Below, one piece after another: positions 16,491 through 24,881 of a stretch of 64,000 nucleotides of DNA (position 1 is the stretch's first letter; each line of letters starts with the position of its first letter). Position numbers and translations under genes: made by a program. The notes beneath the pieces are model-generated. The model saw nothing but the letters and a program-made list of their open reading frames with translations, searched no databases and was not told the origin of the DNA. The DNA comes from a virus. The stretch is taken from the IMG/VR virus record IMGVR_UViG_3300023174_000046, positions 62,001-126,000 of that record; one strand, given 5' to 3'.

Positions 16491-17374
16491 TCTGAAGAAG
16501 TATAATTTCTATCGCCAACTGCTTGCGGTATAACTCTTCTACCAAATTCTCTTCGCGCAATATCCTCAATATCTGGCTCAAGTCCTGTTTCGAGAGCCTC
16601 TGGCTCTTTTGTTATGTCTTCAGGGTTAGCTAGCTTATAATAATCAACAGCTAGATCTACAAAGTTTTGAAAATAATCAAAATTATCTTTTGGATCAACC
16701 TTAAAAAACTCTTCTTTTTCTTTCTTATCCAACATATCTTCTGCTGTACTACGTGCTGCAGCTTCAATTTGTTTTCTTAGTTCTTCCGGATTGCTTGTTT
16801 CAAATGTATCAGACAATTCATCGTATACTCTTGGACTTATTTTATCATATTTGCCAAAATTTGGTGTTCCTGTTCTTGTAAAAATCTTTTCTGCTTCAAT
16901 GGTTGCAGGCACATCACTCTTTGATATTTCTTTATTTTTTGCTCCTGCTTCTACAGCCTTTTTAACTGCAGCTGGTGATGTGGCATTACCGCCTTCACCA
17001 TCTGTTCGTATAACATTAAGCAAGTTATCTGCAATACGAGCTGTATAACCAGCCTGAGTTTTGCCAAGCTTAAGCTCATTCTTAACAAGATCTATCAATT
17101 CAGCGCGAAACTTATCTTTGCTCCCCGGGTAATAAAGCTGATATTCAACACCATCAACTGTATGTGATGCAGGCTTAAAAAGTTTTGTTTTAATTGTATC
17201 AATTAGTCCCTTGACTTGATCATCAGATAAACCCTTAAAACCATAACCGCCACCTGCGCTTGCCCGTGGATCAGACGAGAAACCTAGATCACCTGGCCCA
17301 AAAACAGGTATTTCACTAATTAATTGTGTTTTTGCGTAAGCTTCAAAAATTAGCTTAGAGTCTTTATTATTCAT
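16487..17374 (-). CDS. Hypothetical late protein with cleavable-type N-terminus
   Basis: 295 residues, acidic and hydrophilic. The start MNNKDSKLIFEAYAKTQLIS contains two candidate prohead-protease sites (IFE-Ala and ISE-Ile). A central block (KDKFRAELIDLVKNELKLG) and a C-terminal acidic helical part follow; no enzymatic motif is evident. It is a single-gene minus-strand unit between replication genes, driven by a late box 8 nt upstream. A head or core component is the most likely role, by inference only. Confidence 0.6.
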   Translation of the reverse strand: MNNKDSKLIFEAYAKTQLISEIPVFGPGDLGFSSDPRASAGGGYGFKGLSDDQVKGLIDTIKTKLFKPASHTVDGVEYQLYYPGSKDKFRAELIDLVKNELKLGKTQAGYTARIADNLLNVIRTDGEGGNATSPAAVKKAVEAGAKNKEISKSDVPATIEAEKIFTRTGTPNFGKYDKISPRVYDELSDTFETSNPEELRKQIEAAARSTAEDMLDKKEKEEFFKVDPKDNFDYFQNFVDLAVDYYKLANPEDITKEPEALETGLEPDIEDIARREFGRRVIPQAVGDRNYTSSD

Positions 17375-17376
17375 GC

Positions 17377-17410
17377 TTGAATTATTTATTGTTTGTATTA
17401 ATATATTTTC
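17377..17410 (+). promoter_or_regulatory. Early-type promoter of the glycosyltransferase gene
   Basis: TTGAAT (17377-17382), 16 nt, TAATAT (17399-17404), 6 nt, ATG at 17411. Confidence 0.6.
17383..17390 (-). promoter_or_regulatory. Late-type promoter box AATAAATA
   Basis: Minus-strand AATAAATA 8 nt before the ATG at 17374. It lies within the 16-nt spacer of the divergent early promoter. Confidence 0.55.
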
Positions 17411-18628
17411 ATGGTTTCTCCCTTTGCTTCGCCCTTTGCATCACCTTTTGCACAACCCTTCCAAGCAGTACCAACAGGGCCCCAGGCTGCGCCACAGCAA
17501 ATGCCTTCTGTACCGCCTGAGGCAAATTTACCACGCGCAATAAATTACCTTGCAGATTATAGTGGTTGTGGTTTCTGGCGATTAATTTGGCCAGGGCACT
17601 TGCTTTGTGCACACCAAAAAGCTATTGTACATGCTTCTACAGTTATGTGCTTTGATCCACGCTGGTACGGTAACACACAAGCAATTCGCATTCAAAGACA
17701 AGCCACTGGACATCAAAGACAATTTTACGAGTTTCTTAAAAAACTTAGCGGTGAGATGGGATTTAGACTCATATACGAAATTGATGATATTATGTTTCAC
17801 GAAGATATTCCGGAATATAATAAGTTTAAACCTGCATTTAAGAATGATGAGATAAGAAACAATGCAATTGAAATGATGCGCATGTCAGATGAAATTACTG
17901 TTACATGTGATTTCATGAAAGAATATTATATGAATAAAACAGGCAACAAAAATGTTACTGTTATTCCGAATTACCCACCAAAATGGTGGATTGGGCACTT
18001 TTATAATGAAAAGAAAATAAGCCAAAATTATGATACACATCGCAAGCGTCCTCGTATTTTATACGCAGGCTCCGGTGCACACTTTGATGTTGAAAATAGA
18101 GTAAATCAAAATGATGACTTCCGTCACGTATTACAATCGATTGTTGATACACGACACAAATACCAGTGGGTATTTTTAGGAGCGTTTCCTCTCGCCTTAC
18201 AACAATTTGTTAAAGACGGTACATTTGAATACCATCCATGGGAATTACTCTATAGGTATCCAGAAAAAATTTATAACTTGAATATTAACATGATGGTTGC
18301 TCCTTTGCAGGATAATAACTTTAACAAAGCAAAGAGCGATCTCAAGTATATTGAGGCGTGTAGCTACGGCATACCCATTGCTTGTCAAGACCTTTGCACA
18401 TACGCGCAAGCGCCATTTAAATTCAAGACTGGTGAAGAAATGATTCAAAGAATTGAGGAAGTGTTAGAAAAGAAATCCAAATATATGACATACTGCCAGC
18501 ATGCAAGAGCATATGCTGAGACAAGATGGCTAGAAAATGAAGACAACATTAATACCTATCATGAATTGTATACGTTACCTTACGGGCACAAAGATAGAAA
18601 ATTGCTGAATAAAATTAATGGCTTGTAA
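17411..18628 (+). CDS. Glycosyltransferase, GT-B type (family 4-like)
   Basis: 405 residues. The N-terminus is a low-complexity repeat (SPFASPFASPFAQPF) with a Pro/Gln linker, unusual for such enzymes. The core follows a GT-B plan: IDDIMF near residue 122, a VIPNYPP linker, ILYAGSGAHFDVENR at the start of the nucleotide-sugar domain and KSDLKYIEACSYGIPIA near 310, the EX7E-like donor-binding motif. The acceptor is unknown: DNA bases, virion proteins or host glycans are all possible. It is expressed from its own early promoter, just before DNA polymerase, which slightly favours a DNA-linked role. Confidence 0.72.
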   Translation: MVSPFASPFASPFAQPFQAVPTGPQAAPQQMPSVPPEANLPRAINYLADYSGCGFWRLIWPGHLLCAHQKAIVHASTVMCFDPRWYGNTQAIRIQRQATGHQRQFYEFLKKLSGEMGFRLIYEIDDIMFHEDIPEYNKFKPAFKNDEIRNNAIEMMRMSDEITVTCDFMKEYYMNKTGNKNVTVIPNYPPKWWIGHFYNEKKISQNYDTHRKRPRILYAGSGAHFDVENRVNQNDDFRHVLQSIVDTRHKYQWVFLGAFPLALQQFVKDGTFEYHPWELLYRYPEKIYNLNINMMVAPLQDNNFNKAKSDLKYIEACSYGIPIACQDLCTYAQAPFKFKTGEEMIQRIEEVLEKKSKYMTYCQHARAYAETRWLENEDNINTYHELYTLPYGHKDRKLLNKINGL

Positions 18629-18656
18629 TAGTTAGCTTTTCATTTATTATTATATT
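18623..18656 (+). promoter_or_regulatory. Early-type promoter of DNA polymerase
   Basis: TTGTAA (18623-18628), 16 nt, TATTAT (18645-18650), 6 nt, GTG start at 18657. Confidence 0.6.
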
Positions 18657-21233
18657 GTGTATAGGAATGCTGTCTACTTACCTAAGAATGAATGTGTGCG
18701 TGTGTACACATGGGATGCAAATGGCAGGCGAACGTTTTATGACGCAACTTATAGGCCCTACCTTTACATAGAAAGTAATAATGGATCTGATCTAAAGTCA
18801 ATCTTTAATACTAATCTAAAGAAAATTTCCTTTAAGACGCAATATGACCGCAATGAATATATCAAGCGTGGCGCCACGCGAATATTTGAAAACACACCAC
18901 CCATACAGCAGCATTTAATTGATTCATATTGGGAGAAGAACGAAGATAAAGATTTTAGTGAGAATCCGCTCAAGCTTTATTTGCTTGATATTGAAACTTA
19001 TAGCCCAGATGAGTTCCCAGTACCTGACCAAGCTAAACACACAATTAACATCATAACAGTCTACGACTCACTGCAACAGCATTATTATACATGGGGCCTT
19101 AAACCGTATGTCAAGAAGGAAAAAAATGTAACGTATGTAAAGTGTGATAGTGAGAGCGAATTACTTAAGAAATTTATCAAATTTATTGAAATGGATCATC
19201 CTGATATTCTTTCAGGTTGGAATTGTGAATTTTTTGATATACCTTATATTATTAATAGAATAAAAAACATATTAGGCGACGAAGAAGTATTAAAACTTTC
19301 TCCTGTATTGAAACTGTACCCACGGTCTATTAAGGGTAAGTTCGGACAAGATCAAGTAAGATGGCATATTGAAGGCATATCTGTTATTGATTATCTAGAC
19401 ATTTATAAAAGATTTTGCATGGTGCAGAGAGAGAGCTACAAGCTTGATAATATTGCTCAGATTGAATTAAATGAAAGCAAGGTCGATTACGGTGATACTA
19501 ATCTTTCTTCGCTAGCCGATGATAACTGGGAAACGTTTGTTGATTATAATATACAAGACGTAAAGATTTTAGTTAAGCTTGAAGATAAACTAAGATATCT
19601 CGAATTGCTTCGAATGCTTGCATACACAGGGTTAACTACATTTGAAGCGGCAATGGGATCACTGTCTGTTATTACAGGCGCTACTGCAATACGTGCGAGA
19701 TATAGGCAGCAGAGAATTCCTACATTCATCAGAAATGATACTAATAAAGCAAAAAATCCCGGAGCTTACGTGAGCGAACCACAACAAGGCTTTCAAGAGC
19801 ATATTGTATCATTTGATGCAAACAGTCTATATCCCAACACGATGATATCCCTCAATCTTTCACCCGAGACAAAGATGGGTAAAATTGAAAATATTGACAA
19901 AGATACAGGTAACGTTCTCTTTAGAGATGTCAATGGAACATCTTTCACTCTCTCGAGAGAAAAATTCGCACAGCTTATTAAAAAAGAACAATTATCTATA
20001 TCCAGATCAAAGGTTCTTTTTTCACAGAAAAAGAAAGGAATTATACCGGAGATTGTTGATAGGTATTATTCACAGCGAGTTGAGATTAAGCACGAACTCA
20101 AAAAGCTGAAGAAGGTACTCGCAACTCTTGATAAAAAAAGTCAGGAATATATTGATACACAAGCTGAAGTGAATAGATTAAACATCAAACAGCATACAAT
20201 AAAGATTTTTATTAATACGATTTATGGTTACTTTGGTAACAAGCATGCACCCATTGGTGATGATGATTTGGCTTCTTCAATTACTCTTACTGGGCAATCT
20301 GTTATTAAGCAGTGTAACGAATTGGTACGAAATTTTATTAAAGAAAAAATTAATATTGCGGAATTGCCAGTAGATCCTGTCATATATAATGACACCGATA
20401 GCGTATATGTTACGCTTAAGAACCTTGTAACCAATCTCAATGTACCAGTGTTAGATAAGAACAAGCATGTCACAAAAGAATATCACAAACTCGTGGATGA
20501 ACTTGAAGCCTATCTCAATAAGCATATTACTAAGTGGGGTACCGATTCATTGAATTCAACAGATTGTCGGTTTGTCTTTAAGCGCGAAGCAATTGCAGAT
20601 GTTGGTATTTTCTTGCAGAAAAAAAGATACATTCTTCACTTACTCGACGAAGAGGGCATACCTTGCGACAAATTTAAATACACCGGTGTTGAAGTTGTTC
20701 GAACAACAATGCCAAGAGCAATTAAACCACACGTTAAGAAGATTATTACAACAATGCTAATGTCAAAAAATCAAACCGAAACAAATAAAGTTTTAAATGA
20801 GACGTATGATATATTTAAAAATCTTCCTCTAGAAGATATATCTTTTGTGTCGGGTATTAAGAACTACGAAAAATATGCTGCACAGTGTGACAATTTTAGA
20901 GTAGTAAAAGGAATGCCTAACCATGTTAAGGCTGCATACTATCACAATTTCTTGCTTAAAAAACTCAATATCGATAAAAAATACGAAAGTATTAATTCGG
21001 GTGATAAAATAAGATTTTTTTATGTCCGCAAACCCAATCCGTACGGCTTAACATCAATCGCTTTCAAGTACTATTACCCGAAAGAATTTACAAACGTCTT
21101 TGAACCTGACTATGAGCTTATGTTTAACAAAATTGTATTTAGCGCAATAGAAAGGTTATATGACGCTGTGCAATGGAAAGCTATTGAACCTGGACAACAG
21201 GTACAATGTGATTTATTTGAATTACTATCTTGA
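18657..21233 (+). CDS. gp43: DNA polymerase, family B (T4 gp43-like)
   Basis: 858 residues from a GTG start. The 3'-5' exonuclease motifs are DIET (111-114), SGWNCEFFDIPYI and YNIQDVKIL. The polymerase motifs are DANSLYPN (387-394, motif A), KIFINTIYGYFGNK (motif B) and YNDTDSVYV (DTD 579-581, motif C). All catalytic Asp residues are present. The C-terminus ends QCDLFELLS, resembling the clamp-binding tail of T4-type polymerases. It replicates the phage genome together with gp45, gp44, gp41 and gp61. If the phage uses 7-deazaguanine in DNA, modification is presumably added after synthesis or tolerated here. Confidence 0.97.
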   Translation: MYRNAVYLPKNECVRVYTWDANGRRTFYDATYRPYLYIESNNGSDLKSIFNTNLKKISFKTQYDRNEYIKRGATRIFENTPPIQQHLIDSYWEKNEDKDFSENPLKLYLLDIETYSPDEFPVPDQAKHTINIITVYDSLQQHYYTWGLKPYVKKEKNVTYVKCDSESELLKKFIKFIEMDHPDILSGWNCEFFDIPYIINRIKNILGDEEVLKLSPVLKLYPRSIKGKFGQDQVRWHIEGISVIDYLDIYKRFCMVQRESYKLDNIAQIELNESKVDYGDTNLSSLADDNWETFVDYNIQDVKILVKLEDKLRYLELLRMLAYTGLTTFEAAMGSLSVITGATAIRARYRQQRIPTFIRNDTNKAKNPGAYVSEPQQGFQEHIVSFDANSLYPNTMISLNLSPETKMGKIENIDKDTGNVLFRDVNGTSFTLSREKFAQLIKKEQLSISRSKVLFSQKKKGIIPEIVDRYYSQRVEIKHELKKLKKVLATLDKKSQEYIDTQAEVNRLNIKQHTIKIFINTIYGYFGNKHAPIGDDDLASSITLTGQSVIKQCNELVRNFIKEKINIAELPVDPVIYNDTDSVYVTLKNLVTNLNVPVLDKNKHVTKEYHKLVDELEAYLNKHITKWGTDSLNSTDCRFVFKREAIADVGIFLQKKRYILHLLDEEGIPCDKFKYTGVEVVRTTMPRAIKPHVKKIITTMLMSKNQTETNKVLNETYDIFKNLPLEDISFVSGIKNYEKYAAQCDNFRVVKGMPNHVKAAYYHNFLLKKLNIDKKYESINSGDKIRFFYVRKPNPYGLTSIAFKYYYPKEFTNVFEPDYELMFNKIVFSAIERLYDAVQWKAIEPGQQVQCDLFELLS

Positions 21234-21263
21234 TTTTTTTATTCTTTATTATAATATTTAAAT
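21230..21263 (+). promoter_or_regulatory. Early-type promoter
   Basis: TTGATT (21230-21235), 16 nt, TAATAT (21252-21257), 6 nt, ATG at 21264. It overlaps the last codon and stop codon of the polymerase gene. Confidence 0.6.
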
Positions 21264-21650
21264 ATGAGCAAAACATTAAACGTTACTACATTCGTTGACC
21301 ATATTGGTCGCGTTATTCTTGGTGAAGTTGTATCTGATACAAAAGATACACTCAAGATTAAGAACCCTGCAATCGTCCATATTGGACAAAACCCACAAAC
21401 TGGTCAAATCCAGGTACAGACAATTCCTTATTTCTTTAGGGAATTTGTTGCTGCAAATGCACAAAAAGAAGGTACAACGTGGAACTTTGGCAAAGATAAG
21501 ATTGTTACTGGCGATGTTGAGCTTGATTCCAGGCTTATTGAGCAGTACGAGAAGCTCTTCAGTGGCGTACCACAAGCGGTAGCCCCTGCACCTCAGCAGA
21601 GATCTGCTGGTGCCGATAAAGCTGAAGTTATTAAGTTGTTTGACGAATAA
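21264..21650 (+). CDS. Conserved-type small beta-barrel protein upstream of uvsX
   Basis: 128 residues. The first 70 residues are beta-rich (FVDHIGRVILGEVVSDTKDT, then KIKNPAIVHIG), like an Sm/Lsm-type or small RNA-binding barrel. A Pro/Ala/Gln linker and an acidic tail KAEVIKLFDE follow; gp32 ends with a similar acidic motif. It overlaps the uvsX start by one base, so it is made together with the recombinase. Proteins like this are found beside uvsX in related phages but have no assigned role. The fold suggestion is mine. Confidence 0.6.
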   Translation: MSKTLNVTTFVDHIGRVILGEVVSDTKDTLKIKNPAIVHIGQNPQTGQIQVQTIPYFFREFVAANAQKEGTTWNFGKDKIVTGDVELDSRLIEQYEKLFSGVPQAVAPAPQQRSAGADKAEVIKLFDE

Positions 21651-22801
21651 TGTCTCTCAATAAAGATATCCGGAGCGTACTTGATACTATTGATAGTATC
21701 AATCCACATGCAACCTACCTTTCGGAAGGCACTCTTTCAAAGGTAGACGGTTGGATTAGTACAGGTTCATATGTATTAAACGCTATTATTTCAGGTAGCA
21801 TCAATAAAGGTGTGCCTAGAAATAGAGTAACTTTGTTTGCAGGAGAGAGCATGACTGGTAAAACCTATGTTATTACTAAAATCCTCGCTAATGCTCAAAA
21901 GGAAGGGTTAGTTCCGGTTATTTTTGATACCGAAGGCGCCATTGATTCTGAATCAGCAGCTAAGCTCGGCCTTGACACAACAAAAGTAAAATATGTTCCC
22001 TGTTTTTCAATTGAAGAGACAAGAAACACAATTTATAATTTCCTTACAAAAGTTAAGGAAAATGGTCAAGAGGGAAAGTTTATTATTGCTATTGATTCTC
22101 TTGGTAATCTTGAGAATCAGCTCTCTTTAGATAGAATGACTAAAGAGAGCAGCTCAACTGATATGGGTACAAGAGCAAGAGCAATTAAGAGCTTGCTCAA
22201 GACGTGCACAAATATGTCACGCTTAACTAAGACAACATTCTTAATTACCAACCATACGTATGATGACCCAAGTGCAATGTATGAAAGTATGATCAAGCAG
22301 CAACCAGGCGGTAAAAGTGTTTGGTATTTGTCAGATGTAACAGTACAATTAGCACGTAAGCCTGAAAAAGATGACGGCGGTAAAGCAGTAGATAGCAAAT
22401 TAGCTGTTGGTCAACGCAATTACCCAGGTGTCATTCTCCGTGCACTTACTGTTAAGAATAGATTTGTCCGCCAATACCTACAAGGTGAAATGTATTTGAG
22501 TTTTGAGTCTGGTCTTAACAAATACTATGGTCTACTGGACCTTGCAGTTGGTTTCGGTATTGTTGTACAGAATGGTGCAACATATGCTCTTGCTGATGGC
22601 ACTAAGTTGGGATATTATAAGACATGGAGAACAGATGAAGAGCTTTGGAATACGAAATTGTTACCTGCTATTGAAGCTAAGATTAATATCGAGTGGCAGT
22701 ACGGTAATTCAGATGAAGTACCGGACGAACTACCTTCTGAAGAAGCACCAGTTGCAAAGAAAACAAAAGGTGCTAAACTGGCTGAAGATGTCGACGAATA
22801 A
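21650..22801 (+). CDS. uvsX: UvsX RecA-like recombinase
   Basis: 383 residues, the size of T4 UvsX (391). Walker A GESMTGKT near residue 64, FIIAIDSLGNL (Walker B) near 147, a tolerant loop around KQQPGGKSVWYLSDV (loop L2 region) and an acidic C-terminus (EDVDE). UvsX carries out strand exchange for recombination-dependent replication, helped by UvsY. The 3' end overlaps queC by 14 nt. Confidence 0.95.
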   Translation: MSLNKDIRSVLDTIDSINPHATYLSEGTLSKVDGWISTGSYVLNAIISGSINKGVPRNRVTLFAGESMTGKTYVITKILANAQKEGLVPVIFDTEGAIDSESAAKLGLDTTKVKYVPCFSIEETRNTIYNFLTKVKENGQEGKFIIAIDSLGNLENQLSLDRMTKESSSTDMGTRARAIKSLLKTCTNMSRLTKTTFLITNHTYDDPSAMYESMIKQQPGGKSVWYLSDVTVQLARKPEKDDGGKAVDSKLAVGQRNYPGVILRALTVKNRFVRQYLQGEMYLSFESGLNKYYGLLDLAVGFGIVVQNGATYALADGTKLGYYKTWRTDEELWNTKLLPAIEAKINIEWQYGNSDEVPDELPSEEAPVAKKTKGAKLAEDVDE

Positions 22802-23525
22802 GAAACCTGCTATAGTAGTTCCTGTTAGTGGTGGTATGGATAGTACCGTGCTGCTATATAAAGCTGCAGGTGAGTTTGAAAAACTACACTGCATAAGCTT
22901 TGACTACAATCAAAAGCATAGAAAAGAATTAAATTATGCAACACTGCAAGTAGGCTTAATAAGAGATAAAATTGGTAAAGAAAATATTACTCACGATATA
23001 ATTGATCTATCTTTTTTTAAAGATATTGCTTCGACATCTGCTCTCACAAATACTAATATTGCTGTTGCAAAAGCTCGTAATGTAATGGGCGATCCACAAA
23101 CAGTAAATTATGTACCGTTTAGAAATTTAATGCTACTTAGCATATGTCTTGCACATGCTGAAAGTCATAACACTACAACAGTATGGCATGGGGCTGCGCA
23201 AGCTGATAGTATTGCTGGTTATTGGGATGGCAGTACTGAGTTTATTACCGAGCTCAATAAAGTGGCTAGTTTGAATCGTAGATTACGAATTAATGTGGAG
23301 GCGCCTTTATTAACAAAGTCAAAGTTAGATATTGTTACATTGGGTGTACACTTGAACGTACCCTTTAAAGATACATGGACATGCTATGAGGGTGAACAAG
23401 AAGCATGCGGTGAATGTACTGCATGCAGTCTTCGCTTACAAGGTTTTATTAAAGCAGGCTTTATTGATCCTATCCCTTATAAGAAAGAAATAGACTGGAA
23501 TTCTTTCAACTGTATTCCATTATAA
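22788..23525 (+). CDS. queC: 7-cyano-7-deazaguanine (preQ0) synthase
   Basis: 245 residues starting at the ATG inside the end of uvsX; longer upstream frames are shadows of uvsX. PP-loop SGGMDST (residues 13-19), FDYNQKHRKEL, NYVPFRNLMLL and a four-Cys zinc site WTCYEGEQEACGECTACSLR near 197-213 are all diagnostic. QueC turns 7-carboxy-7-deazaguanine into preQ0 with ATP and ammonia. The next gene, 4 nt away, is a class II glutamine amidotransferase domain; in Gat-QueC proteins these two domains are fused and make the amidino form. QueE is not in the window. Confidence 0.95.
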   Translation: MSTNKKPAIVVPVSGGMDSTVLLYKAAGEFEKLHCISFDYNQKHRKELNYATLQVGLIRDKIGKENITHDIIDLSFFKDIASTSALTNTNIAVAKARNVMGDPQTVNYVPFRNLMLLSICLAHAESHNTTTVWHGAAQADSIAGYWDGSTEFITELNKVASLNRRLRINVEAPLLTKSKLDIVTLGVHLNVPFKDTWTCYEGEQEACGECTACSLRLQGFIKAGFIDPIPYKKEIDWNSFNCIPL

Positions 23526-23529
23526 TAAA

Positions 23530-24180
23530 ATGTGTGGTATATTTGGAGCTACAGATAAAGAAAGATTTAAATCTCTTTATAATTTAAATAAGCAGAGAGG
23601 TAATTTTTCTTTTGGTTGCTGCTTCTTAACACAAGATAGACGGTCTCAGTATTGTGAATCTGCACCTGGTGAAGTTAATCTTGATGATTTAATGAGCGAT
23701 AATTACTACTATCTTCTAGGTCATACACAGGCCCCTACTTCATCAGCTCGTGGGTATGATAGAGCCACTTCACATCCTTTTGTGGATGGTGATTGGGTTG
23801 TTGCACATAACGGTGTATTATCTAATTTTGAAATCTTAAAGCAAAAATATGTACCAGAGCACGCAAACCCTGTCGATAGTAGCATCATACCAGTGCTCTT
23901 AAGCTATATGCAGGAAGATGATGAGGTACAGACAATTAAAAATGTATTAGAAGCTATTGAGGGAACTTATAGTTTGTGGCTCTTCAATCATGTTAGTAAA
24001 AATATCTATGTTGTACGGTGCGGTAGTACACTCTATGGTGATATTATTAAATGTGAGTTCTCATCATACCCAGATATTGGCTTGAGTGAACTTGATGATA
24101 ATGCTCTTTATTTGGTTACACAAGAGGGGTTAACAAAGGTCTCAGGATTTGATGGCAACAGCCCGTTTTTTATTATATGA
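23530..24180 (+). CDS. Class II glutamine amidotransferase (stand-alone)
   Basis: 216 residues. The Ntn-hydrolase start MCGIFGA has Cys2 as catalytic nucleophile after Met removal. LLGHTQAPTS corresponds to the GHTRWAT box, with Gln in place of Arg, and VDGDWVVAHNGVLSNF is the conserved HNG block. It lacks the sugar isomerase or asparagine synthase domain that would define GlmS or AsnB. Stand-alone position directly after queC suggests that it supplies ammonia to a deazaguanine intermediate, as in Gat-QueC enzymes. That role is inferred from context. Confidence 0.83.
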   Translation: MCGIFGATDKERFKSLYNLNKQRGNFSFGCCFLTQDRRSQYCESAPGEVNLDDLMSDNYYYLLGHTQAPTSSARGYDRATSHPFVDGDWVVAHNGVLSNFEILKQKYVPEHANPVDSSIIPVLLSYMQEDDEVQTIKNVLEAIEGTYSLWLFNHVSKNIYVVRCGSTLYGDIIKCEFSSYPDIGLSELDDNALYLVTQEGLTKVSGFDGNSPFFII

Positions 24181-24851
24181 ATATTTGTATTTTTAGCTGT
24201 ACTACTAAGAGCGATGAGACACAGACAGATCTATATAAGAGTTGTTTAGAATTTGAGCATCTAGATGTGTATTTTAAGAAGGAAAACGCAGATGGGTTAT
24301 CTAAATCGTATAATAATTTTTTATATAGTAAGGAGGCTAGCGAATATGATATTGTTGTTTTTTGCCATGATGATGTTTTTATCGATGATCTTAAGCTAAA
24401 AAACAAATTACAAGCTGCAACTGACCTTGGTTACGATATTATAGGTCTTGCTGGCTGTGTTAATCCGAAAATTATAAGACCTGCACTATGGCATCTTATG
24501 GCAGGCGGATTTAATAGCAATAATTTAAGAGGAATTGTAAATCACTATCAGGATGAAACACGCGCGCATCATTTTGCAACAAATTTTGGACCTACACCTT
24601 CGCGGGTTGCATTATTAGATGGTCTTTTTCTTGCTGTTAACGTTGGAAAGGCAAAAGAGGTTGGATGGGGCTTTAATGAAAACTACAATTTTCATCACTA
24701 TGATATTGCCTCTTGTCTAGACGCAAATAATAAAAAATTAAAATTAGGCGTTTACCCTATAAATGTTATTCACTGCTCGCACGGGCTCCGATCTTTTGAT
24801 GACAACTTTAAGAATAGTGAAGATGCCTTTATGCGAGAATATTCTCGTTGA
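24177..24851 (+). CDS. Glycosyltransferase, GT-A type (StrF/family 2-like)
   Basis: 224 residues. YDIVVFCHDDVFIDD near residue 58 is the acidic metal/nucleotide site typical of StrF-like family 2 enzymes (HDDV). It is followed by IIGLAGCVNP and LLDGLFLAVNVGKAKEVGW, where the acceptor-side Asp lies, and a His-rich YNFHHYDIASCL. It overlaps the amidotransferase by 4 nt and so belongs to the queC operon. A role in DNA base or virion glycosylation is possible; nothing in the sequence decides it. Confidence 0.68.
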   Translation: MNICIFSCTTKSDETQTDLYKSCLEFEHLDVYFKKENADGLSKSYNNFLYSKEASEYDIVVFCHDDVFIDDLKLKNKLQAATDLGYDIIGLAGCVNPKIIRPALWHLMAGGFNSNNLRGIVNHYQDETRAHHFATNFGPTPSRVALLDGLFLAVNVGKAKEVGWGFNENYNFHHYDIASCLDANNKKLKLGVYPINVIHCSHGLRSFDDNFKNSEDAFMREYSR

Positions 24852-24881
24852 TTAATTTATACTTTCTTTTATTATTAAATT
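24848..24881 (+). promoter_or_regulatory. Early-type promoter of gp41
   Basis: TTGATT (24848-24853), 16 nt, TATTAT (24870-24875), 6 nt, ATG at 24882. This is the clearest example of the early consensus. Confidence 0.68.

Noticed and set aside
22503-22787. N-terminal extension of the queC frame
   Set aside because: It is antisense-free but lies wholly inside uvsX in another frame; QueC proteins begin a few residues before SGGMDST, fitting the ATG at 22788.
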